A stretch of DNA of 64,000 nucleotides from CAYTZH01 sp964442285. GTDB lineage: Bacteria; Myxococcota_A; UBA9160; JAFDET01. Below, piece by piece: positions 41,557 through 51,714 of the stretch. The stretch spans positions 1 through 64,000 of the forward strand of contig CAYTZH010000020.1 in NCBI GenBank assembly GCA_964442285.1. The letters are read 5' to 3'. Under the pieces are notes generated by a model, which saw only the letters and a program-made list of their open reading frames with translations, was not told where the DNA came from and did not search any database. Made by a program: the position numbers and the translations under genes. Numbering within the stretch: the stretch's first letter is position 1; each line of letters begins with the position of its first letter.

Positions 41557-43026
41557 ATGAACGCCCCCTCCTGGCGACTGGGCTTCGAGGACGCCGACGA
41601 CGATCTCCGCCTGCGCGATCGCTTGGCGGAGGTGGGCTTCACCCCCGAGGCCTTCCGCGAGCTGCTCGGTGGCGGCGGCTATCAGGTGCCTCGTCCCAAC
41701 GACTACCCCCGACTCCTGCACCGGCTCGGCGACGAGCCCCGGGACGTGCTCCTCAAGCTGCTGCTGGTGGGCGTGCCGCAGCCGCGGCCGGAGGTCGAAC
41801 ACGCCCTCGCGCCGCTCCCGCTCGAGCGTTGCCAGGCCGCCGGGCTCGTGGACCTCGCCGGAGACCGGGTGGTGCCCCGCGTACGGATCCGGGCCGCCTG
41901 GGACCTCCTCTTCGCCACCGACGCCTACGTGCTCGCCGACAGCGAGGTGCCGGCCGACTTCGTGATGGCCATCGGGACCAGCACCCTGTCGCTCGCCAAC
42001 TTCAGCATCCGGACCCCGACGCGCCGGGTGCTCGACTGGGGCACCGGCTGCGGTCCCCTGGCCCTGCTCGCCGCACGACACGCCGACCAGGTGGTGGGCC
42101 TGGACCTCAATGCCCGCGCGCTCGCCTACGCCCGCTTCAACGCGCGGCTCAACGGTGTGGACGGTGTGGAGTTCCTCCAGGGCGACCGCTTCGAGCCGGT
42201 GAAGGACCAGCGCTTCCCGCGCATCCTGGCCAATCCGCCCTTCGTGATCTCGCCGCGCGCCCGCTTCGTGTACCGCGACAGCGGGGTCCGGGGCGACGTC
42301 TTCTGTCGCGCGCTCGCGCGGGAGATGGCAGCCCATCTGGAGGACGGCGGCCACGCCCAGATGACCTTCAACTGGGTGGCCGACACGCCCGGCGGGCTCG
42401 AGTCCTGGTTCGAAGGGCTGGGATGCGACGCCTGGGTGCTGCGCACCCACACCTGGAGCCCCGACGAGTACGCGGCGATCTGGGTGGACGCGGACACCCC
42501 CGACGTCAACGCCTTCTCGAAGGAGTACGGGGAGTGGATGGCGTTCCTCGAGGCCGAGGGCATCGAGGCCATCTGCGGTGGGATCCTCACCCTCCACCGC
42601 AGCGGCAGCGAGCGCTTCGATCTCTCCCAGGCGCCCGATCGCATGCTCGGCCCCTGCGGCGATGCCGTGCTCCGCGGCCTGGCAGCCCGCACCTACCTCG
42701 CGGACCGGGGCGGCGATCGCCGACTGCTGGACGACCGCATCCAGGTCGCGCCCGAGGTGCGGATCGCCCAGGAGACGGCCTTCGACGCCGGCCAGTGGCG
42801 GATGACCGGCACGCGGGCCCGCCTGTCCGCCGGCCTGGCCTACGAGGCGGAGCTGGACCCCTACGTGGCGGGGCTACTCTCTCGCCTGGACGGGAGCCGT
42901 CCCCTGGGCGCTGTCCTGGCCGAGATGGCCGAGCGACTGGGCCTCGACCGGGCGGCGCTCGAAGCGGAGTGCGAGCCGCTGGTACGGGGGCTCGTCGCCC
43001 AGGGATTCCTGCTGCCGCCCGAGTGA
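41557..43026 (+). CDS. MTS-type (small domain) methyltransferase
   Basis: A 489-residue protein. An N-terminal helical domain (1-130) precedes a class I methyltransferase with RVLDWGTGCGPLALLAARHADQVVGLDLN and the N-P-P-F motif (ILANPPFVIS) used for methylating amide or amino nitrogens, as in PrmC and RNA m2G enzymes. A further C-terminal winged-helix-like region (430-489) ends the protein. The layout recalls bacterial DUF7059/DUF7782-type methyltransferases. The substrate is unknown. It is divergent from lacZ. Confidence 0.8.
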   Translation: MNAPSWRLGFEDADDDLRLRDRLAEVGFTPEAFRELLGGGGYQVPRPNDYPRLLHRLGDEPRDVLLKLLLVGVPQPRPEVEHALAPLPLERCQAAGLVDLAGDRVVPRVRIRAAWDLLFATDAYVLADSEVPADFVMAIGTSTLSLANFSIRTPTRRVLDWGTGCGPLALLAARHADQVVGLDLNARALAYARFNARLNGVDGVEFLQGDRFEPVKDQRFPRILANPPFVISPRARFVYRDSGVRGDVFCRALAREMAAHLEDGGHAQMTFNWVADTPGGLESWFEGLGCDAWVLRTHTWSPDEYAAIWVDADTPDVNAFSKEYGEWMAFLEAEGIEAICGGILTLHRSGSERFDLSQAPDRMLGPCGDAVLRGLAARTYLADRGGDRRLLDDRIQVAPEVRIAQETAFDAGQWRMTGTRARLSAGLAYEAELDPYVAGLLSRLDGSRPLGAVLAEMAERLGLDRAALEAECEPLVRGLVAQGFLLPPE

Positions 43027-43174
43027 GCACTGCCGCCTGAGGCTGCGCCGCTCTCGGAGGCGCGCCCTTCGCCGGTTGCGCATGTCCTGCCGGTCGGACG
43101 CCTGATCCAGGCCCGATCGCCCCTCACACGTCCATCCGTCACAGCCCTGTCACCGAGTTCTCCCGGCTGGCTCC

Positions 43175-43190
43175 TGGCATGCCCCTTGCT
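43175..43190 (+). promoter_or_regulatory. Sigma54 promoter candidate
   Basis: TGGCATGCCCCTTGCT matches the sigma54 consensus TGGCACGNNNNTTGCW at every fixed base except one, with GG and GC exactly 10 bases apart. The predicted start near 43201 lies about 22 bases before the ATG at 43223 and just upstream of the GGGAGAGAGGAGA ribosome site. Two GTCAC boxes lie about 25-40 bases upstream. Confidence 0.7.
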
Positions 43191-43222
43191 CTGTTGGGGC
43201 GCGGGGAGAGAGGAGACACTTC

Positions 43223-43765
43223 ATGACGACTTCCAGCGCCACGACCCTGCTGCTCGCGATCGTCCTGGCCCTCGGCCTTGCCCTGCCGGCACCCGCCGCG
43301 GAGCCGCTCGAGGCCCCGATCTTCGAGACGCCCGGCGAGGTGCCGCTGCTCTCGCGCACCTACGGGCTCGAGTGGGCGGAGCAGATCGACATCACCGAGT
43401 ACGCGATCAGCCCGGTGCGCGTCGTGATCCATGCGGACCAGAAGGTGGCCTTCCTCAACCGGGCCCGGGGTGGTCGACGGGTCTCGTTCGGGCCCGAGAC
43501 CGCGCGCTCCATGGTCTGCGACGAGCTCGTCAACTTCTCGATGGAACGCGGTCGTCTGCGCTCGGGCATGCTGCAGACCGGGGACGTGGCGAGCCTCTGC
43601 CGACTGCAGCCGGGCGTCTACCCCTACCGGGTCGAGCGCATGCCGCCGTCGGAGCGCAGCCTGTCCCTCTCCGAGCGCCCGCGCGGGCAGATCGTGGTGA
43701 TCGACCCCCCCGAGGCGGAGGACGCCTCCGCGCCTGCGCCGGTCTCGACGACGCTCCGTCGGTAG
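43223..43765 (+). CDS. Secreted protein of unknown function under sigma54 control
   Basis: A 180-residue protein with a clean signal peptide (cleavage near APAAEP). The mature part has a beta-rich core: VRVVIHADQKVAFLNRARGGRRVSF, MVCDELVNFSME, LQTGDVASLCRLQPGVYPYRVERM. The order of strands, and its two Cys, recall a cupredoxin-like domain without evident copper ligands. A C-terminal Ala/Pro-rich tail follows. The near-perfect sigma54 promoter suggests expression tied to a signal-dependent activator. Confidence 0.8.
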   Translation: MTTSSATTLLLAIVLALGLALPAPAAEPLEAPIFETPGEVPLLSRTYGLEWAEQIDITEYAISPVRVVIHADQKVAFLNRARGGRRVSFGPETARSMVCDELVNFSMERGRLRSGMLQTGDVASLCRLQPGVYPYRVERMPPSERSLSLSERPRGQIVVIDPPEAEDASAPAPVSTTLRR

Positions 43766-43777
43766 CCGCCGGCGGCG

Positions 43778-44083
43778 CTAGCCCCGGACCGGTCCTACCG
43801 ACGCGATCTCGTAGCGCTGGACCGCGACCTCGAGGATGCCGAGCCCCGCCATGGCGGCCTGGAAGCTCGCCATGTGGGGCGTCGCGAAGTGCGCCTCCAG
43901 GGACTCGCCCGAGGCCCACTCCTCGAAGATGTTGAAGAGGCCCGGGTCCGTGAGGTCGGCGGTGATCGTGTAGGAGATGCAGCCCGGCTCCTGGCGTGTC
44001 GCCTCCACGACGGGGCGCGCGGCCGCGATGGCCTCGTCGCGACGGGCCGGGTCGAGTCGGATGTGGCCCGCGACCACCAGCAT
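43778..44083 (-). CDS. ABM-domain (antibiotic biosynthesis monooxygenase) protein
   Basis: A 101-residue ferredoxin-like protein with ATG behind GGGGGAG. Signature elements are VVAGHIRLDPARRDEAIAAARPVVEATRQEPGCISYTI, LFNIFEEWASGESLEAHFATPHM and VQRYEI. Members are quinol monooxygenases or small oxygenases that work without cofactors. The upstream palindrome at 44149-44166 may control it and the divergent gene. Confidence 0.87.
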   Translation of the reverse strand: MLVVAGHIRLDPARRDEAIAAARPVVEATRQEPGCISYTITADLTDPGLFNIFEEWASGESLEAHFATPHMASFQAAMAGLGILEVAVQRYEIASVGPVRG

Positions 44084-44148
44084 GAAGCTCCCCCTTCGTC
44101 CCGCCATCGACCTGAGCGAGGTCCTCGCCTGCGTTCGTGAAGGCCTTC

Positions 44149-44166
44149 TTGTGAAGAACTTCACAA
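44149..44166. promoter_or_regulatory. 18-bp palindromic operator candidate
   Basis: TTGTGAAGAACTTCACAA has perfect 8-base arms around AA and lies between divergent genes at 44083 and 44226. A second, shorter palindrome GAAGGCCTTC lies immediately upstream. No regulator gene is adjacent, so the binding protein is elsewhere. Confidence 0.6.
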
Positions 44167-44225
44167 CCCGGCTGCGGCAGGCGTGGTCGAATGCCGACGA
44201 TTCACCCTAGCCGAAGGAGCGCTTC

Positions 44226-44810
44226 ATGCCCACGATGCCCGGCGGAGTCGTCAAGGGTCCCATGCTGTCCGCGATCGACGCGAACTCGCGTAGCGCGAAC
44301 TGGGTCTCGGACGTGCGGACGGCCCTCTACCAGCCCGACCCCAACGGAAACCTCGAGCCGGTGGCGGACATCGCCGAGCGGTTCCAGTTCGCCAACCAGA
44401 ACGAGGCCGCGCACCTGCGCACCCACTGGTTCAACCCGGTTCCCGGCCCGCCGCGCTGGTGGCCCGAGCACCAGCTCATCCAGCCGCTGGTCCGCAAGGC
44501 CCTCCACACCATCTTCACGCTCTGCCTCTACGAGGACACCCAGGCGACGAGGCCCCGGCACCCCCCGATCTTCACCGACTGCTACTGGATGTGTGCGTCC
44601 GAGCGGTTCGAGGTGGTGATCACCTGCAACGACCACCAGGTCAACGCGCTGATGATCACACCGCCGCCTCCGGGCTTCACGCCGTGGCAGACCGTGAACG
44701 CGGGGCTCGAGCCGATCTGGATCGTGAAGCACATGGCCTATGGCACCGGAGAGGATCTCGTCGAGCGGCTCGATGCCGACCGGGTGCTGCTGACCCAGAT
44801 CTACCGCTAG
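44226..44810 (+). CDS. Conserved-looking protein of unknown function
   Basis: A 194-residue soluble protein with a GAAGGAGCG ribosome site. No known family is recognised. It is rich in Trp, Pro, His and Asn, with ANQNEAAHLRTHWFNPVPGPPRWWPEHQL, FTDCYWMCASERFEVVITCNDHQVNALMITPPPP and KHMAYGTGEDLVERL. The Cys and His residues could bind a metal, which is speculative. The stop shares a CTAG with the convergent cyclase. It is divergent from the ABM gene across a strong palindrome. Confidence 0.7.
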   Translation: MPTMPGGVVKGPMLSAIDANSRSANWVSDVRTALYQPDPNGNLEPVADIAERFQFANQNEAAHLRTHWFNPVPGPPRWWPEHQLIQPLVRKALHTIFTLCLYEDTQATRPRHPPIFTDCYWMCASERFEVVITCNDHQVNALMITPPPPGFTPWQTVNAGLEPIWIVKHMAYGTGEDLVERLDADRVLLTQIYR

Positions 44811-47167
44811 GGCGGGGGCTCCGGGGCCCAGACGTACACGTCCGTGGGCTCGCTCAGGCCCCGGATCGGCGTGTCCGGGCACGGCCGGAAGTCGGCGGCC
44901 TCGTCCAGGGCCGCGCTGCGGGTGGCCGCATCGATCACGATCGGTCCGCCCAGCTCCTGGCCCAGGGCCTGGAGCCGGGCCGCCAGGTTGGTCGTGTTGC
45001 CGATGACGGCCCAGATCAGGCGGTCCGCCGCCTCGATGTTGCCCACGTAGGCGCGGCCGGTGGCGATCCCCACGCCCACGCTGAGGGGCTCGTCCGAGGC
45101 GTCCTCGGAGATGGCGATGGCGCCCGCGGTCCGCACGATCTCCCGCGCGGCCCGCACCGCCCAGGCCTCCTTGTCGGGCAGGGCCTGGGGCGCGCCGTAC
45201 ACGATCAGCACGCCGTCGCCGTGGACCTCGACCACGCTGCCGCCGTACTTCCGGGCCACGTCCGACACCGCAGCGGCGTAGCGCCGTACGGCGGAGAAGA
45301 TCTCGGTCGGGTTGCGGGGCTCCGAGAACGCGGTGTAGCCCCGGATGTCCGTGAAGAGCACCGAGACCTCGCGCTCGCCCGGCTCGGCCACGACCGGGGC
45401 CGGCACGTAGCGCAAGGCCTCCTCCTCCTGCTGCATCTGGCGGGCCTCGCTGTCGAGGTGCGCCTGGTCGAAGCGAAGGAGCTCGGTCGAGACGGCCCGA
45501 GCCACCCCGGTGAGCAGGAACAGGTCGCGCGAGGTGTAGACGTCGCCGGAGCGCTTGGGCCCGAGGGTCAGGAACGAGAGCAGCGACTCGCCGCGCCGCA
45601 CGGGGATGACGGCCGCCGCGCCCAGGGCCTCCAGGGCCGCGCGGTCGAACAGGCTCGAGGGTCCCCGCGCCGGGCCGCGCGCCACGGCCTCCAGGGAGAG
45701 GGGCTCGCTGCCGCGCTTGCGCAGCGAGGCGATCAGGGGGCTGTCGCTCTCGAGCGCCGGTGCCACGGCGCTGCCCCGGGCGAACAGCGGCACGAACACC
45801 GGGCCCGCCTCGCCGTAGACGACGGTCTTCTCGGCGTCGAAGAGCCGGTCGAGTCGCTCACCCGCGCGTCGGGTGAGCTCTCGCGGCCCCCGGAGCTCCG
45901 GCAGCTCGTCGATCAGGCGCTGGATGCCCTCCTCGAGCTGGAAGCGCTGGACGAAGAGCAGCTGCTCGACCCGCCGCAGGAGCGGCCGGCGGCTGAGCAC
46001 GCTCCCGACCCCGAGCAGCCCGCCCGCCAGCAGCGGACCGGCACCCGGGCCGAGCTCGAGGACCCGGGCTGTCGCCACGAGCGCGGGATCCAGGAGCGCG
46101 TAGGCGGGCAGGGCGGCGACCAGCAGCAGGTTCCAGGTGACGGCGTGTGCGATGAGCCGGTCGATGTCGACCAGATTGAAGCGCGCCACCGAGACCATCA
46201 GCGAGGCCGGCAGCACCACCGCGCTCGAGAGGCTCCACATGTACAGTTGGGTCAGCCGCGGGTCCAGGGCCGACCAGGCCGCCGCCACCAGGGGCAGGGC
46301 CAGCCCCACGTACAGCCCGAGGAAGAGCCAGCGGAGCTGTCGCCGACCGATCGGACCCGCGATCCGGTAGTTGTACGACACCAGTCCGAGGAGGACACCG
46401 AAGCAGAGCAGGGCCGCCGCGAAGAAGCCGTTGGCACCCACGGCCGGGGAGAGTGGGGTTCCGTACACGAAGCTCGACTCGAACAGGCCCAGCACGGCAA
46501 ATCCCCAGGCGATCCGACCGAGCCAGCGGGTGCGCGGACCGCCGACGGCGCCCGCGGGGAAGCCGGATACCAGGCGGATCGCCAGGGGGACGATCAGCGC
46601 CATCGACCCCAGATGGACGACCATCGAGAAGGCGGTCACCCCGGGCGAGCCGCCGAAGCTCGACGCGAAGGCCACGGCCAGGGCCATGAAGCTCTGGAAG
46701 AGCGCGCTCACGGTGCGCGAGGGACGCGAGACCAGCAGGGTCACCAGACCCGCCAGGGCGAAGGCGGCCGAGACGGGCAGGTAGTGGGCCAGCGCGCGGT
46801 AGGAGCCGAGCGGCAGGCGCGTCTCGGAACGGGTCCCGTCGCGCTCGAACACCACGCGGGCGTGGCGATCGGGGCCGGCGGCCTCGGTCACGTAGGTCCA
46901 GAAGCGGAGCGGACCGGTGTCGCGGAGGTCGCGGTCCCCGAGCTGGATCAGGCGGTCACCGGGGGCGAGGGGGCGCTGCCCGGAATCGAGCCAGGGTCGG
47001 TAGCCCGCGAAGGTCGGATGACCCCCCGCCTGCTCGGGGGCCTCGATGTAGATCGAGGAGAGGGCGTCGTCGCGGCGGGCCGAGCCCACCGCCAGGGCGA
47101 AGCAGAGGATCCAGAGCGGCACGCTGAGGGCCAGGAGCACCCGGTCGAGACCTCGAACGCGATCCAT
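44807..47167 (-). CDS. Membrane-bound class III adenylate/guanylate cyclase
   Basis: A 786-residue signalling enzyme. A first membrane helix (8-28) precedes a periplasmic PDZ-like segment (about 30-115, with LAPGDRLIQLGDRDL), then about seven to nine membrane helices (to about 390), a GAF-like domain (about 420-570) and the catalytic domain. The metal-binding Asp residues are D607 (SVLFTDIRGY) and D651 (HGDGVLIVYG); transition-state Asn727 and Arg731 lie in NTTNLAARL, so it looks active. The base-specifying position just before (VIGNTTN) carries Asn instead of Asp or Thr, leaving ATP versus GTP open. CGGAGATCCG precedes the ATG. Confidence 0.9.
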   Translation of the reverse strand: MDRVRGLDRVLLALSVPLWILCFALAVGSARRDDALSSIYIEAPEQAGGHPTFAGYRPWLDSGQRPLAPGDRLIQLGDRDLRDTGPLRFWTYVTEAAGPDRHARVVFERDGTRSETRLPLGSYRALAHYLPVSAAFALAGLVTLLVSRPSRTVSALFQSFMALAVAFASSFGGSPGVTAFSMVVHLGSMALIVPLAIRLVSGFPAGAVGGPRTRWLGRIAWGFAVLGLFESSFVYGTPLSPAVGANGFFAAALLCFGVLLGLVSYNYRIAGPIGRRQLRWLFLGLYVGLALPLVAAAWSALDPRLTQLYMWSLSSAVVLPASLMVSVARFNLVDIDRLIAHAVTWNLLLVAALPAYALLDPALVATARVLELGPGAGPLLAGGLLGVGSVLSRRPLLRRVEQLLFVQRFQLEEGIQRLIDELPELRGPRELTRRAGERLDRLFDAEKTVVYGEAGPVFVPLFARGSAVAPALESDSPLIASLRKRGSEPLSLEAVARGPARGPSSLFDRAALEALGAAAVIPVRRGESLLSFLTLGPKRSGDVYTSRDLFLLTGVARAVSTELLRFDQAHLDSEARQMQQEEEALRYVPAPVVAEPGEREVSVLFTDIRGYTAFSEPRNPTEIFSAVRRYAAAVSDVARKYGGSVVEVHGDGVLIVYGAPQALPDKEAWAVRAAREIVRTAGAIAISEDASDEPLSVGVGIATGRAYVGNIEAADRLIWAVIGNTTNLAARLQALGQELGGPIVIDAATRSAALDEAADFRPCPDTPIRGLSEPTDVYVWAPEPPP

Positions 47168-47315
47168 CGGATCTCCGTGTCGTGCCGCGCCAGCCCTCCA
47201 CGCGGCGGAACACATCGATCATACCGTCTCGATCCCGCTCGTTGTCAGGTGCACCGAGCCGGCGGCCGGCACGGGCGCCCCCAGCGCCGGGAGCCAGGCC
47301 GCGCCCGCCCGGGCG

Positions 47316-47738
47316 CTAGCTCTTAGGCTTCGGGGACGTCTCGACCTCGCTCGCGACCTTGCCCCCGCGCAGCTGGCAGTCGAACTTGCGCAGGAAGGTG
47401 AGCGAGCCGTCCAGCTGGCAGCGCACCAGCACGTTCTCCGGATCGGGCGGCGGCGAGTCGGGCTCCACGGCCTTCTTCCCGGGCTCTTCCTCCGCCAGCC
47501 CGAGCCAGGCCTGGACCCGCTCGACGAGCGTGGGGTCCTTCTTCTTGCCTTTGCCCTTGCCCTTCTTGCCGTGCTTGCCCTTCTTCGCGGCCTGCTGCTT
47601 GGCGCGCTTCTTCTTGGCGTCGACGTTGGAGTGCTCCTCCATGATCTCCATGCCCGCGTCGAGCTCCTCCAGCACGAAGCAGCCCGACGTCCCGAGCGCC
47701 AGGGAGAGACACAGGCATCCGGACAGGAGAACCCGCAT
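47316..47738 (-). CDS. Small lipoprotein with Lys-rich segment
   Basis: A 140-residue protein. The signal peptide ends in lipobox LGTSGC. Residues about 41-68 are almost entirely Lys, Gly, Ala and Gln (AKKKRAKQQAAKKGKHGKKGKGKGKKK), which could bind nucleic acid or anionic polymers such as LPS or peptidoglycan. A C-terminal Cys pair is in VRCQLDGS and FDCQLRGGK. No family is recognised. Confidence 0.75.
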   Translation of the reverse strand: MRVLLSGCLCLSLALGTSGCFVLEELDAGMEIMEEHSNVDAKKKRAKQQAAKKGKHGKKGKGKGKKKDPTLVERVQAWLGLAEEEPGKKAVEPDSPPPDPENVLVRCQLDGSLTFLRKFDCQLRGGKVASEVETSPKPKS

Positions 47739-47834
47739 GCGGGGAGGGATCGGCCGGCCGGCGCGCGGGCTTGAGCGGGGGCGGGTCGAGGCCCGGGGGG
47801 GGGTGTAGAATCGGATCCGGCCGAGGAGGGCCCC

Positions 47835-48815
47835 ATGGAGCTGCGCCGCATCGCCCGGGACGTCTACGCCTGTCTGCAGGAGGACCGCGGCTGGGGCTGG
47901 AGCAACACCGGCTTCGTCGCCCGGGGGGGCGGGCTCGTGGTGGACACGATGATGGACGTGTCCCACACGCGGCGCATGCGGACCCTCGTCGCTGAGGTGG
48001 CGTCCGAACCGCCCCGGCGGCTGGTCAACACCCATCACAACGTCGACCACTGCTGGGGCAACCAGCTCTTCCGCGACGTGGAGATCATCGGCCACCGCTT
48101 CTGCGCCGAGGCCATGACCCGCGATCTCCAGCCCGACCAGCTCGCCGCCCTGGTGGACCAGCCGGACCTGCCTGCCGGGCTGCGCTGGTTCGCCGACGAC
48201 GTGCGGGCCTTCGACTTCAGCGAGGTGGAGCTCACGCCGCCGAACCGCACGGTCGGTGACGAGGGCCTGAGCCTCGACCTCGACGGGGAGCCCGCCCACC
48301 TGGTGTACGTGGGACCCGCCCACACGGGCGGCGACCTGATCGTGCACCTGCCGGAGTCGGGCGTCGTCTTCGCCGGCGACGTGCTCTTCCATGGCTGCAC
48401 GCCCATCGGCTGGGAGGGCACGACCGCGGGCTGGACGGCGGCGCTCGAGCGCATCGCGGGACTGGCGCCGGAGGTGATCGTCCCCGGCCACGGGCCGCCC
48501 TGCGGTCCCGAGGCCGCCCTGCACATGCGGGACTACCTCCAGTACGTCCACGACGAGGCGACGCGCCTCCACGCCCAGGGGCTCCCGTCCGCGGAGGCCG
48601 CCCGGCGGATCGACCTCGGTCCCTTCGCGTCCTGGAACCAGCCCGAGCGCCTGGTCTTCAACGTGGAGCGGGTCTACCGCGAGCTGCGCGGGGGCTCCTG
48701 GGACGAGGCCGTGGCGGCGATTCCGCTCTTCGAGGCGGCGGTGGCGCTGCGGCGTCACTGGGAGGTGTCGGCCGGCGCCCCCCCGACGCCCAGGCGGCGC
48801 CCCGGAGACGCCTAG
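47835..48815 (+). CDS. Metallo-beta-lactamase-fold hydrolase
   Basis: A 326-residue MBL enzyme with a GAGGAGG ribosome site. The metal motif is THHNVDH in place of the canonical HxHxDH (the second His is replaced by Asn with His one place earlier), a variant seen in a subset of the superfamily. Later ligands are in GPAHTGGD, FAGDVLF and VPGHGP. The C-terminal helical extension (245-326) is unusual for minimal MBLs. The stop lies in a 22-bp tandem repeat. Confidence 0.86.
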   Translation: MELRRIARDVYACLQEDRGWGWSNTGFVARGGGLVVDTMMDVSHTRRMRTLVAEVASEPPRRLVNTHHNVDHCWGNQLFRDVEIIGHRFCAEAMTRDLQPDQLAALVDQPDLPAGLRWFADDVRAFDFSEVELTPPNRTVGDEGLSLDLDGEPAHLVYVGPAHTGGDLIVHLPESGVVFAGDVLFHGCTPIGWEGTTAGWTAALERIAGLAPEVIVPGHGPPCGPEAALHMRDYLQYVHDEATRLHAQGLPSAEAARRIDLGPFASWNQPERLVFNVERVYRELRGGSWDEAVAAIPLFEAAVALRRHWEVSAGAPPTPRRRPGDA

Positions 48816-48833
48816 GGGGCGCCCCGGAGACGC

Positions 48834-48839
<6 letters not shown>
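48796..48839. repeat. 22-bp tandem repeat holding both convergent stop codons
   Basis: Two identical 22-bp copies (48796-48817, 48818-48839) read GGCGCCCCGGAGACGCCTAGGG. Each contains CTAG. The hydrolase uses the TAG in copy one and the acetoacetyl-CoA synthetase uses the CTA in copy two, so the two genes end inside a duplicated element. Confidence 0.92.
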
Positions 48840-50813
<1,974 letters not shown>

Positions 50814-50896
50814 GCCCAGAGGGAAGGCGATCCGGTCCGGCGTTTCAAGCCGCCGATGCGCGGGTCCGAGGCCCCGGCGCCGCGCGACGGGCCCGG

Positions 50897-51679
50897 CTAG
50901 GCGCGGCTCGCGGCCCGCGACTCCACCCAGCGGCGGTAGCCCGGCGGTGGGAAGAACGTGAGCACCAGGGCGCCGAGACCCACGGAGCCGAGGGTCGAGG
51001 AGATCGCGACGGCCACGTCGATGATCTGCTGGCCCACCTCCGGGTGCCAATTGACGGCGTCGCCGGTCAGGCCGAGGTACACGAGCCGCGCCACCGGATC
51101 GGTGAAGGAGAGCAGGAAGGCGATCGCGGACCACAGGCTCCAGAGGGCGAAGCGATCGGCGACCAGGGGCTCCACGAGCCCCAGCCGCGCGCGGCGGGAG
51201 GACATCCGCCACCACCGGAACGACGCCGCGGCCACCCAGGCGATGGCCGCGGTGCGGGGCGCGTAGGAGAGCCAGTAGCCGAATCCCGGCACGACCAGGA
51301 TGGCGAAGCCCTCGGTGGTGCCCTGGAGCGCCCAGCCGGCGACCAGGAGCAGGGCCGCGGCCAGGGTCGCGGAGCGGGCGACCCGGCTCTCCGGGTGGAA
51401 GGTCTGCCAGGTGAAGACGTACAGGGCGAGGGCCCCGGCCGAGGCACAGGCCGTGGAGAACCCGAAGAGGGGGCGGGCCAGGTCGTCGGGGAGGCGCAGG
51501 CTCGGATCGGCCCAGGCGCTGAAGAGGACGATGTTCAGGCCCCCGCCGAGGACGTTGTAGAGCAGGAAGAAGGCGCCGAGCCAGCGTTCGCTACCGCCTC
51601 GGCGAGCGAGCAGGCGCAGCCCGATCACGAGCGCGAGGAGCAGGCTGGCGAAGGAGACGACGGCACTGACGACTTGCAT
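50897..51679 (-). CDS. Polytopic membrane protein of unknown function
   Basis: A 260-residue protein with about seven membrane helices and no large loop. GAFFLLYNVLGGGLN and FTWQTFHPESR occur in helix-loop regions. This is a 7TM layout as seen in sensor N-termini, but no cytoplasmic signalling domain is attached. It lies 36 bases after the TPR gene on the same strand and could belong to that operon. Confidence 0.75.
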   Translation of the reverse strand: MQVVSAVVSFASLLLALVIGLRLLARRGGSERWLGAFFLLYNVLGGGLNIVLFSAWADPSLRLPDDLARPLFGFSTACASAGALALYVFTWQTFHPESRVARSATLAAALLLVAGWALQGTTEGFAILVVPGFGYWLSYAPRTAAIAWVAAASFRWWRMSSRRARLGLVEPLVADRFALWSLWSAIAFLLSFTDPVARLVYLGLTGDAVNWHPEVGQQIIDVAVAISSTLGSVGLGALVLTFFPPPGYRRWVESRAASRA

Positions 51680-51714
51680 GCTCGGGCCCGAAGCGGGTGG
51701 CAGACCAGGCCCCT

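Noticed and set aside
47835..48815. MBL protein as an inactive pseudo-enzyme because of HHNVDH
   Set aside because: The remaining ligands (HTGGD, GD, GHG) are intact and this variant occurs in other apparently functional family members.
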